A DNA stretch of 64,000 nt, taken from positions 57,213-121,212 of the forward strand of contig JAURXZ010000048.1 of NCBI GenBank assembly GCA_030654175.1, given 5' to 3'. The notes beneath the pieces were generated by a model, which saw nothing but the letters and a program-made list of their open reading frames with translations, did no database searches and had not been told where the DNA came from. The position numbers and the translations under genes are program-made. Shown here one piece after another: positions 37,797-45,514 of this stretch. Source of the DNA: Bacteroidia bacterium. GTDB lineage: Bacteria; Bacteroidota; Bacteroidia; 2-12-FULL-35-15. Each line of letters begins with the position of its first letter. Position 1 is the stretch's first letter.

Positions 37797-38507
37797 CCTA
37801 AATTTCATTCTTGTAAACGTAAAAATTATTGCCAATGTAACTTTAAACATATAATAAACCGATGCAAAAGTACCGATTGAAGAAACCCCACCTTGCCGCT
37901 CTTTCATTGTTACCGACACTTCGCCAATTTTAAAATTATGAAGTGAATACATAATAATAGCTTCCGGTTCAGGATATTCATCAGGGTAATATTCGGCCAC
38001 TATTTCCAGCACCTTTCTATTAATTAAACGAAAACCAGAAGTGCTATCATTAACAACTGTACCCACCAACAGGCGATTCAGCCACTTAAAATAATTAATT
38101 CCCATCCTTCGAAAAGCAGATGACTGGAAACCTTCATTTGAAATAAACCTTGAACCAATAACAACATCAAAATCATTGTTAATAGCAGCATTTACGATCT
38201 TTGGAATTTCAGACGCAGGATGCTGTCCATCACCATCAATTTGTATCGCAAAATCATAGCCATTCTCCAGGGCATACCGGAAACCCGTTTGCACAGCACC
38301 ACCTATTCCTAAATTAATAGGTAAGTTCAATGCAATACATTTAAGTTTGGAAATAACGTTTGCAGTGGAATCTTTAGAACAATCATTCACAACAATCACA
38401 TCTATCAATAATTGTTGAGATTCCGCCAAAGCATTAATATCATTCACAACAAATGCTATCGCCTCCTCTTCATTATATGCTGGAACTATGGCAGCTATTC
38501 TTTTCAT
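37779..38507 (-). CDS. Glycosyltransferase family 2 (dolichyl-phosphate-mannose-synthase type)
   Basis: 242 residues, a lone GT-A domain without membrane segments of its own. Motifs are IAAIVPAYNEEEAIAFVVND, VIVVNDCSKDSTANVI and FAIQIDGDGQHPASEIPKI (D-x-D). The block VIGSRFISNEGFQSSAFRRM and the acceptor motif NDSTSGFRLINRKVLEIV fit the polyprenyl-phosphate GT2 group. The adjacent DUF2304 protein probably provides the membrane link. The last residues (RVKS) are encoded by the repeat at 37760-37791. Confidence 0.9.
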   Translation of the reverse strand: MKRIAAIVPAYNEEEAIAFVVNDINALAESQQLLIDVIVVNDCSKDSTANVISKLKCIALNLPINLGIGGAVQTGFRYALENGYDFAIQIDGDGQHPASEIPKIVNAAINNDFDVVIGSRFISNEGFQSSAFRRMGINYFKWLNRLLVGTVVNDSTSGFRLINRKVLEIVAEYYPDEYPEPEAIIMYSLHNFKIGEVSVTMKERQGGVSSIGTFASVYYMFKVTLAIIFTFTRMKFRKRVKS

Positions 38508-38560
38508 TTTTTTAATTTAAGTAGTAAAGTTTAATTTGGCAAGTCGGCTTAATAATTACT

Positions 38561-38666
38561 ATCAACGCTCAACTTTCGAACTTTAAACTTTCAAACTTTA
38601 AACTTATTTAAATCTATCAACCCTTAACTTTCAAACTTTAAACTTTCGAACTTTAAACTTATTTTA
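38561..38666. repeat. AACTTTCGAACTTTAAACTT direct repeat
   Basis: Two tandem copies of 51 nt, 38561-38611 and 38616-38666, agree at about 46 positions. Each is itself made of AACTTTAAACTTTC words. The kdsD stop codon (38664-38666) is the end of copy 2. This patch is direct rather than inverted. Confidence 0.8.
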
Positions 38667-39632
38667 AATAATCCCTTCCTTAAGCAGATCATGCAAATGT
38701 ACAAAACCATGATACTTTCCTTTATCAGTCACAATTAATTGTGTTATGTTATTTTGTTCCAATAATAACATGGCATTTATTGCCAATTCATCCGCATCAA
38801 TCCTTTTGGGTGTTTTATTCATAATATCAGAAGCCTTTAGATCACTAATGGAATCGGACTTTTCAAGCATTCTACGTAAATCGCCATCTGTTATTACACC
38901 AACCAGATCTCCATTATCAATTACAGCGGTTGCGCCCAATCGTTTAGACGAGATCTCCAGAATAACCGCTTTTATTGAATCGTCCGGTTTCACTTGTGGT
39001 GTTTGATTTTGTGATGAAATATCTGAAACTTTTAAATACAATTTTTTTCCCAAAGCTCCACCAGGATGATACTTGGCAAAGTCCTTACTGGAAAAACCTC
39101 TGTAATCAAGCAAACAAACTGCCAGGGCATCCCCCATCGCCAATTGCGCTGTAGTGCTTGATGTTGGAGCAAGATTATTTGGACACGCCTCCTTCTCAAC
39201 AGTAGAATTCAATATATAATCAGCTTGTTTAGCCAAATACGATTCAATATTACCAACTAATGCGATTAGTTTATTTCCCCCAATTTTTAAAAGCGGGACC
39301 AATACCTTAATTTCCGGTGTGTTTCCGCTTTTCGAAATACAAATTACAATATCATCTTGCTGTAGGGTACCCAAATCACCATGTATAGCATCGGCAGCAT
39401 GCATAAATATAGCCGGAGTACCTGTTGAATTGAAGGTAGCTACTATTTTTTGAGCAATAATTGCACTCTTTCCGATACCGGTAACAACAACCCTTCCTTT
39501 TGATTCATATATTAGTTGAACACATGCAACAAAATCATTATTGATATAATTCAACAGATTACGAATTGAGTCTGCCTCAATAGTTAAGGTAGATTTGGCG
39601 AGTTCAATTATTTTATCGATGGATTTATTCAC
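38664..39632 (-). CDS. kdsD: Arabinose-5-phosphate isomerase (KpsF/GutQ family)
   Basis: Interconverts ribulose-5-phosphate and arabinose-5-phosphate, the entry to Kdo for the lipopolysaccharide core. The 322 residues begin with a SIS domain (VVVTGIGKSAIIAQKIVATF, ICISKSGNTPEIK, LAPTSSTTAQLAMGDALAV). They end with a pair of CBS domains (from about residue 205, including LGATAVIDNGDLVGVITDGD). Length and order are those of KdsD. It fits the glycan locus and, with LptB, implies that the cell makes Kdo-containing lipopolysaccharide. Confidence 0.93.
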   Translation of the reverse strand: MNKSIDKIIELAKSTLTIEADSIRNLLNYINNDFVACVQLIYESKGRVVVTGIGKSAIIAQKIVATFNSTGTPAIFMHAADAIHGDLGTLQQDDIVICISKSGNTPEIKVLVPLLKIGGNKLIALVGNIESYLAKQADYILNSTVEKEACPNNLAPTSSTTAQLAMGDALAVCLLDYRGFSSKDFAKYHPGGALGKKLYLKVSDISSQNQTPQVKPDDSIKAVILEISSKRLGATAVIDNGDLVGVITDGDLRRMLEKSDSISDLKASDIMNKTPKRIDADELAINAMLLLEQNNITQLIVTDKGKYHGFVHLHDLLKEGII

Positions 39633-39815
39633 TTGGTAGAATATTTAAAATAAAGTGGAGAACTGTTTGTCATTAGAACAAATTTTACTATATATTTACA
39701 TTAACAATAACAAAAGAAACAAATTTGCTGATTCATAAAAACGGTATAAAATTAGTTTTTTTCCTTGATAATCTATTATACGCTATATTAATTAAAAATC
39801 AAAAATATTAAAACA

Positions 39816-42017
39816 ATGCTCGCTGTAGATACGTCACTTCAACAATGCTTACAAAAATTTTTCGGATTCGATAGCTTTAAAGGACAGCAAGAGGCAATCA
39901 TTACAAGCCTTATGGAAGGTAAAGATACATTTGTAATTATGCCAACCGGTGGAGGCAAATCCTTATGTTATCAGCTGCCTGCCTTAGTGAGTGGAGGTAC
40001 CGCTATTATTGTTTCACCACTTATTGCTTTGATGAAAAACCAGGTGGATGCTTTACGCAACTTCGGTAACGAAGAAGGCATCGCTCACTTCCTTAATTCA
40101 TCCTTATCAAAAGTTGAAATAACTAAAGTTAAAAAAGATATTACTGATGGGAAAACAAAACTCTTATATGTAGCACCAGAAAGCTTAACAAAAGAAGCCA
40201 ATATTGCATTTTTTAAAGAAATAAAGATCTCATTTTTTGCCATTGATGAAGCACATTGTATATCTGAATGGGGACATGATTTCCGCCCTGAGTACCGCAG
40301 ATTACGCCAAATAATTGAGCAGATAGGAAAAGTGCCGATCATTGCATTAACGGCAACAGCTACACCTAAAGTACAGCAGGACATCCAAAAGAACCTTGGT
40401 ATGACAAGTGCTAATCTTTACAAATCATCATTTAATCGCTCAAATCTTTATTACGATATACGTCCAAAAACAAATGCGATAAAAGAAATTATCAAATACA
40501 TTAAAGGACAACAAGGAAAATCAGGTATTGTATATTGCCTTAGCCGTAAAAAAGTAGATGAACTTGCTGAAACACTTCGTGTAAATGGTATTAAAGCATT
40601 GCCTTATCATGCTGGCCTGGAAGCAAAAGAACGTGCAAAAACGCAGGATCTGTTTTTGATGGAAGATATTGATGTAATTGTTGCAACTATTGCATTTGGT
40701 ATGGGTATCGACAAACCGGATGTTCGTTTTGTGATTCACCACGACATTCCAAAATCATTAGAAGGTTATTATCAGGAAACAGGCCGTGGCGGACGAGATG
40801 GTGGTGAAGGTAACTGTGTTACTTTTTATAGTCATGACGATATTTTGAAATTGGAAAAATTCATGAAAGGAAAACCCGTTTCTGAACAAGAAATAGGTAA
40901 ACAACTATTACATGAAACGGTTTCTTACGCTGAAACATCTAGTTGCAGAAGAAAATTCTTATTACATTATTTTGGAGAAGAGTTTGACGAAGCAAATTGT
41001 GGAGGAATGTGCGACAACTGTCGTAACCCGAAGCAAAAATTTGAAGGTATGGATGATGTGGCATTAGCCATTGAAGCTGTGGTGGACGTAAAAGAAAAAT
41101 TTAAAACGAAAGATATAATCAATATACTTTTAGGCACTATCAATTCTACAACAAAAGCATACAAACATAACGAACTGGAATGTTTTGGTAAAGGAGCTGA
41201 AGACGAAAAAAACGAAAAGTACTGGAACGCTGTTATCCGACAAGCTCTCGTATCGGGCCTTTTAGCTAAAGATGTTGAAAATTATGGTTTATTAAAAGCC
41301 ACCCCTGAAGGCAAAATCTTTATGGATGAGCCATACAGTATGATGGTTACGAAGGATCACGACTATGAAGGAACGGAAACAGATGATGATGAAGGAGGTC
41401 CGGGTAACAAAGGAGGTTCCGGTGCTGACGCTGCTTTATTTGCTGCATTAAAAGACCTGTTGAAACAAACTGCCCATAAACTTAAACTTCCCCCTTACGT
41501 TATTTTCCAGGAATTATCATTAGAAGAAATGGCAATTCAGTATCCTATTAAAATGGATGAATTGGTTAATATAACGGGAGTTGGACAAGGTAAAGCACAA
41601 AAATTCGGAAAACCATTTCTTGATCTTATTACAAAATATGTAGAGGATAATGAAATCGAACGTCCACTCGATCTTGTTGTAAAATCAATCGTTAACAAAT
41701 CGGGGTTAAAAGTTCATATCATCCAAAGCATTGACCGAAAACTACCTTTGGAAGATGTTGCAAGTGCAAAAGGATTAAGTTTATCTGATTTAATTACTGA
41801 GATTGAAAGCATAGTGCATTCAGGAACAAAAGTGAATATCGCTTATTATATTAACGATAATATGGATGACGATAAGCAGCAGGAAGCTATGGAATATTTT
41901 AAAGAATCAGATTCCGATTCTATTGAGGCAGCCATATTGGAATTAGGTGAGGATGATTATACTGAAGAAGAGATCCGGCTAATGCGCATTCGTTTTATGA
42001 GTGAATTTGGGAATTAG
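39816..42017 (+). CDS. recQ: ATP-dependent DNA helicase RecQ
   Basis: 3'-5' superfamily-2 helicase for recombination and replication repair. The 733 residues contain Walker A MPTGGGKSLCYQ (42-53), the DEAH box FAIDEAHCISEWGHDFRPEY (near residue 143), motif VI QETGRGGRDGG, and the zinc-binding CRRKFLLHYFGE plus CGGMCDNC. An HRDC domain covers about 538-612 (LPPYVIFQELSLEEMA, GVGQGKAQKFG). A C-terminal helical segment of about 100 residues (from KVHIIQSIDRKL) resembles the HTH module seen in many RecQ tails. A glycine-rich linker (GGPGNKGGSGAD) precedes HRDC. Confidence 0.95.
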   Translation: MLAVDTSLQQCLQKFFGFDSFKGQQEAIITSLMEGKDTFVIMPTGGGKSLCYQLPALVSGGTAIIVSPLIALMKNQVDALRNFGNEEGIAHFLNSSLSKVEITKVKKDITDGKTKLLYVAPESLTKEANIAFFKEIKISFFAIDEAHCISEWGHDFRPEYRRLRQIIEQIGKVPIIALTATATPKVQQDIQKNLGMTSANLYKSSFNRSNLYYDIRPKTNAIKEIIKYIKGQQGKSGIVYCLSRKKVDELAETLRVNGIKALPYHAGLEAKERAKTQDLFLMEDIDVIVATIAFGMGIDKPDVRFVIHHDIPKSLEGYYQETGRGGRDGGEGNCVTFYSHDDILKLEKFMKGKPVSEQEIGKQLLHETVSYAETSSCRRKFLLHYFGEEFDEANCGGMCDNCRNPKQKFEGMDDVALAIEAVVDVKEKFKTKDIINILLGTINSTTKAYKHNELECFGKGAEDEKNEKYWNAVIRQALVSGLLAKDVENYGLLKATPEGKIFMDEPYSMMVTKDHDYEGTETDDDEGGPGNKGGSGADAALFAALKDLLKQTAHKLKLPPYVIFQELSLEEMAIQYPIKMDELVNITGVGQGKAQKFGKPFLDLITKYVEDNEIERPLDLVVKSIVNKSGLKVHIIQSIDRKLPLEDVASAKGLSLSDLITEIESIVHSGTKVNIAYYINDNMDDDKQQEAMEYFKESDSDSIEAAILELGEDDYTEEEIRLMRIRFMSEFGN

Positions 42018-42175
42018 ATCAAAAAGTTAAAAGTTTTAAGTCAAAAGTCAAAATAATCACAATAGAAAAAAATTGAATTTATACTTGAATTACATTTTGT
42101 CCTTTATTTTGACTTCTTTTTTGTTGAGCAAAGAATTTTTGACTTTTGAATTTTTTCTCTTTTGACTTCTTTCAA
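42018..42175. repeat. AAAAGTCAAAA-word repeat patch
   Basis: AGTCAAAAGTCAAAAT words (42038-42054) occur forward, and TTTTGACTT words occur inverted at about 42107-42118, 42136-42148 and 42160-42170. The patch fills the gap between the recQ stop and the ATG at 42177. Confidence 0.7.
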
Positions 42176-42176
42176 T

Positions 42177-43211
42177 ATGGCAAACAGAACCCCAACTGCT
42201 GATTTATTAAAAGGAATAGCGGCAATATTGATGATTCAGGTGCACATCATCGAATTATTTGCCACACACGATATTTTCAAAAGCAACATAGGTCAACTAC
42301 TCCTCTTTTTAGGAGGCCCTCCAGTAGCCCCTGTTTTTATGATAATTTTCGGATATTTTATTGCCGGATCAAAAAAATCAACATTTCAATTAATACTTAG
42401 AGGAGCAAAAATTATTACTCTGGGAATACTTTTAAATCTTGCATTAAATTTCAATTTGATCTTATCGGTAAATAAAGGTTTACTTGATATTGATATTTGG
42501 CCTTATATTTTTGGCGTTGATATATTGCTACTTGCCGGTTTAAGTATAATTTGTATTGCATTATTGAAAAAAGCACTTGACAGAAGTATTATTTTAGTTA
42601 TTGTTTTTATTATTATTTCCGCATTCCTGGGTAATTTCCTTTTAGATCATACCACCGAACAGCCATTTTTAAAATATATTCTTTCGTTATTTTATGGCGC
42701 TTCTACATGGTCGTACTTCCCTTTATTCCCTTGGTTAGCATATTCTTTAACAGGTATTCTTTTTTATAAGATACAACAGAATTATGATCTAAACTTACTA
42801 AATAAACCAAAAATAAAAATAATACTTGGAGCTTGCTTTCTACTGTTTTTGACTCTTACCATTCAATATGCAATTACTATCTCCTCGGATCTACCCGCCT
42901 ATTATCACCATGGAATAATTTTCTTTTTATGGGTAATTTCATTTCTCTTCTTTTATACTTTTTTCATTAATCAAATTGATAAATTATTTGGGGGCACCAT
43001 TTTATTTGTATACTTGAAATGGTTAGGAAAAAACATTACTATTGTATACATAATTCAATGGATAATTATTGGAAATATTGCCACCGAAATATATAAAACA
43101 GTGTCGAACCCTTTTTATTTACTTCTCTGGTTTGCATCGGTTTTATTGATTTCCAGCGGCATTTGTTATTCATGGATAAAGATCAAAGAAATGCTAATAA
43201 AAAGGCAATAA
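42177..43211 (+). CDS. Polytopic membrane protein, acyltransferase-like (DUF1624/OpgC-like)
   Basis: 344 residues from the ATG at 42177; a TTG at 42162 would extend into the repeat and is not preferred. About ten membrane helices are present. The N-terminus NRTPTADLLKGIAAILMIQV with HIIELF resembles the start of acyltransferase-3 and heparan-acetyltransferase-like (DUF1624) proteins, with the conserved Asp/Arg-type cap replaced by DLLKG. SWSYFPLFPWLAYSLTGILF-like segments (here STWSYFPLFPWLAYS) also fit DUF1624. The substrate is unknown. It stands alone between recQ and the hydrolase gene. Confidence 0.65.
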   Translation: MANRTPTADLLKGIAAILMIQVHIIELFATHDIFKSNIGQLLLFLGGPPVAPVFMIIFGYFIAGSKKSTFQLILRGAKIITLGILLNLALNFNLILSVNKGLLDIDIWPYIFGVDILLLAGLSIICIALLKKALDRSIILVIVFIIISAFLGNFLLDHTTEQPFLKYILSLFYGASTWSYFPLFPWLAYSLTGILFYKIQQNYDLNLLNKPKIKIILGACFLLFLTLTIQYAITISSDLPAYYHHGIIFFLWVISFLFFYTFFINQIDKLFGGTILFVYLKWLGKNITIVYIIQWIIIGNIATEIYKTVSNPFYLLLWFASVLLISSGICYSWIKIKEMLIKRQ

Positions 43212-43265
43212 GTAATTAAAATTGACAATGGAGAATGGCTAATGGAAAATTGATAATGGTACATT

Positions 43266-43337
43266 CCAACACCTAACACCTAACAACTAACAACTAACAA
43301 CCAGCAACTATCAACTAACAACAAGCAACTAACAACT
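43266..43337. repeat. CAACTAA-word tandem patch
   Basis: A run of CCTAACA, CAACTAA, CAACCAG and CAACTAT words ending directly at the ATG of the hydrolase (43338). 43303-43336 matches 59373-59406 at 33 of 34 positions. A different patch of AATGG words (43221-43258) precedes it. Confidence 0.85.
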
Positions 43338-44417
43338 ATGTACCATAAAACTTCTGACAATCTGAATCTTCATTATGAAGTTCATGGAAATCCAAATTCA
43401 AAAAAATATATCCTTTTTCTTAATGGATTATCTCAATCAACGGTAGCGTGGTTACTAATGCTTCCGGCCTTTACAAACGACTATCAAATTATTTTGTGTG
43501 ATTTTATTTTCCAGGGACAATCCGATACAAAAGCGAGTGAACGAAGCTTTGATCAGCATGCTGCTGATGTGAATGGTTTGCTTGACGCTTTAAAGATCAA
43601 AAAAATAGACATAGCAGGTATTTCATACGGTAGCTTGGTTGCTCAGCACATTGCTCTTAATTATCCCGAAAAAGTAAACAACCTGATATTACTTTCCTCC
43701 TTTGCTCATAAAACCTCTTATTTTGAGGCAATTTCACTTGCCTGGCAAAGAGCCTTGGATACAGGAGGATATTCACTTATGCTCGATGTGATGCTCCCAA
43801 CCGTATTAAGTGAAGCATATTTTGAACATCCATTGATTCCTATTAATATACTTAAAAACTCAAGGCAAACAACCAATACAGATGCCGGAGCTCTTAACAA
43901 ATTAATGGATGCTACTTATAAACGTGGCGACTACAGGGAAAAACTTAAAGAAATTAAGATCCCAACAATTGTTATCCATGGAGAAAAAGATGCATTACTT
44001 CCTGTACACATGGGAAAAGCTGTTGGTGATTCAATCCCCGGAAGTAAATTTATTGTTATTTCTGATGCCGGTCACACACTCAATTTGGAGGCAGTTCCTC
44101 AAACAGTAAAATTGATATTGGAATTCATTCAGCCCCCTATCAAACCTCTTACTATCGAAAAAAGCAAGGTCAGTGAATTACATTTTCCCGATAAAGAAGT
44201 ACTTATATCGGAAGATGCTATCCAACAAAGAAAACGAGACATAGAAAGAGCAATATTGTTGGGGAATAATTACAAAACAAAAGTGAAAATTATTTTTGCT
44301 GACGATGAAGGCATTAAACAAATAAAAACAACCATTTGGGGAATCACTGATAAGCGAATCCTTTTAAACAAAGCACTTGTTATCCCGATTAATCGTATTC
44401 TTGAAATAAAGGAGTAA
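43338..44417 (+). CDS. Alpha/beta hydrolase with extra C-terminal domain
   Basis: 359 residues. Residues 1-265 are an alpha/beta hydrolase: oxyanion region ILFLNGLSQSTVAW, nucleophile elbow DIAGISYGSLVAQ (Ser96), acid residue in HGEKDALLP (about 218) and His in DAGHTLNLE (about 246). The closest families are bacterial esterases, haloperoxidase-like and MenH/BioH-type enzymes. Residues about 290-359 (QQRKRDIERAILLGNNYKTK, then TTIWGITDKRILLNKAL) form a separate module. From memory it resembles small stand-alone Bacteroidota proteins of about 70-80 residues, so this may be a fusion. The start directly follows the CAACTAA patch without a Shine-Dalgarno sequence. Confidence 0.85.
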   Translation: MYHKTSDNLNLHYEVHGNPNSKKYILFLNGLSQSTVAWLLMLPAFTNDYQIILCDFIFQGQSDTKASERSFDQHAADVNGLLDALKIKKIDIAGISYGSLVAQHIALNYPEKVNNLILLSSFAHKTSYFEAISLAWQRALDTGGYSLMLDVMLPTVLSEAYFEHPLIPINILKNSRQTTNTDAGALNKLMDATYKRGDYREKLKEIKIPTIVIHGEKDALLPVHMGKAVGDSIPGSKFIVISDAGHTLNLEAVPQTVKLILEFIQPPIKPLTIEKSKVSELHFPDKEVLISEDAIQQRKRDIERAILLGNNYKTKVKIIFADDEGIKQIKTTIWGITDKRILLNKALVIPINRILEIKE

Positions 44418-44423
44418 AAAAAC

Positions 44424-44455
44424 TAAGGATTTAGGATTTTTGATTTCGGATTTAG
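44424..44455. repeat. GGATTTAGGATTT short direct repeat
   Basis: AAGGATTTAGGATTTTTGA then TTTCGGATTTAGC, three copies of a GGATTTa word just after the hydrolase stop. It is a small member of the word-repeat patches. Low complexity makes this a weak call. Confidence 0.45.
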
Positions 44456-44667
44456 CTATTTGGGGCAACGACTTGAAAAAAATAAAAAAACAGGTCTATT
44501 AAAATCCGGGGAATAAAATTTTAACACATCGAAAAAAATTAGATATAAAAATAAAGAAAATAATTCTGCCCAAAACCTTTCTATGTTTTGAAACGAAGTT
44601 TTTTTCTATCTATAACTTTAAATAAAAACTATGTAGCTATGTGGTTAAATAATTTACCTCTCTTACG

Positions 44668-45435
44668 ATGAAAACAGTATTAATAACAGGTAGTACAAGC
44701 GGCCTCGGGTTAGGCATTGCCAAGGAGTTTGCTAAGGCAGGTTACAATATTATTTTCAATGGCTTGGAAACAGATGGCCAGGCTATATCTGAATCGATAG
44801 GAAAAGAATACAAGGTGGACACTCTTTATTCATCCGCCAATATGCTTAATCCTTCCGAGATCAGTTCAATGATTAAAGAAGGAACATCTAAATTCGGCAA
44901 TATAGATGTATTGATCAACAATGCAGGAATACAACATGTTTCACCCATTGAGGATTTCCCGGCTGATAAATGGAATGCTATAATTGGAGTTAATTTAACA
45001 GCGGCATTTCATACTTCTAAAGCTGTTTGGCCAGGAATGAAAGAAAATAAAACCGGAAGGATCATAAATATTGCTTCAGCTCACGGATTAGTTGCTTCTG
45101 AATATAAAGCAGCGTACGTGGCCTCAAAACATGGCCTGGTGGGCTTAACAAAAGTATTGGCACTGGAGGGGGCTCCTTTCGGAATAACAGCGAATGCAAT
45201 TTGTCCGGGTTATGTTAAAACACCTTTAGTTGAAAAACAAATTTCAGAGCAATCCATATCCCATAATATTCCCGAAAAAGAAGTGATCGATAAGATCATG
45301 CTTGCAAAACATCCGATCAAAGAATTTGTAAGCAGCGAATCAATTGGAGCCTTAGCGCTGTTTTTAGCCTCTGACGCAGCTTCAATGATCACCGGCACCG
45401 CAATCCCTATGGATGGTGGCTGGATTGCGCAGTAA
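44668..45435 (+). CDS. bdhA: 3-Hydroxybutyrate dehydrogenase
   Basis: Oxidises 3-hydroxybutyrate to acetoacetate with NAD. The 255 residues form a classical SDR: ITGSTSGLGLGIAKEFAKAG, LINNAGIQHVSPIEDF, and the active site NIASAHGLVASEYKAAYVAS with KHGL (Ser-Tyr-Lys). AICPGYVKTPLVEKQI and the C-terminal ITGTAIPMDGGWIAQ are characteristic of the bacterial 3-hydroxybutyrate dehydrogenase subgroup. No polyhydroxyalkanoate genes are adjacent. The upstream gap (44456-44667) is AT-rich and shows no recognised gene. Confidence 0.88.
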   Translation: MKTVLITGSTSGLGLGIAKEFAKAGYNIIFNGLETDGQAISESIGKEYKVDTLYSSANMLNPSEISSMIKEGTSKFGNIDVLINNAGIQHVSPIEDFPADKWNAIIGVNLTAAFHTSKAVWPGMKENKTGRIINIASAHGLVASEYKAAYVASKHGLVGLTKVLALEGAPFGITANAICPGYVKTPLVEKQISEQSISHNIPEKEVIDKIMLAKHPIKEFVSSESIGALALFLASDAASMITGTAIPMDGGWIAQ

Positions 45436-45437
45436 AA

Positions 45438-45509
45438 AGTATAATGTATAATACAAAGTTTTAAGACAAAGCGACTTTTTATACATAATACTCCATACCT
45501 AATACTTAA
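45438..45509. repeat. AGTATAATGTATAATAC-word inverted patch
   Basis: AGTATAATGTATAATAC (45438-45454) and its inverse words ATACATAATACTCCATACC...AATACTT (45481-45506) lie between the convergent stops of bdhA and the TonB receptor, so a bidirectional terminator role is plausible. The word is close to that of the patch at 3755-3850. Confidence 0.65.
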
Positions 45510-45514
45510 ATATC

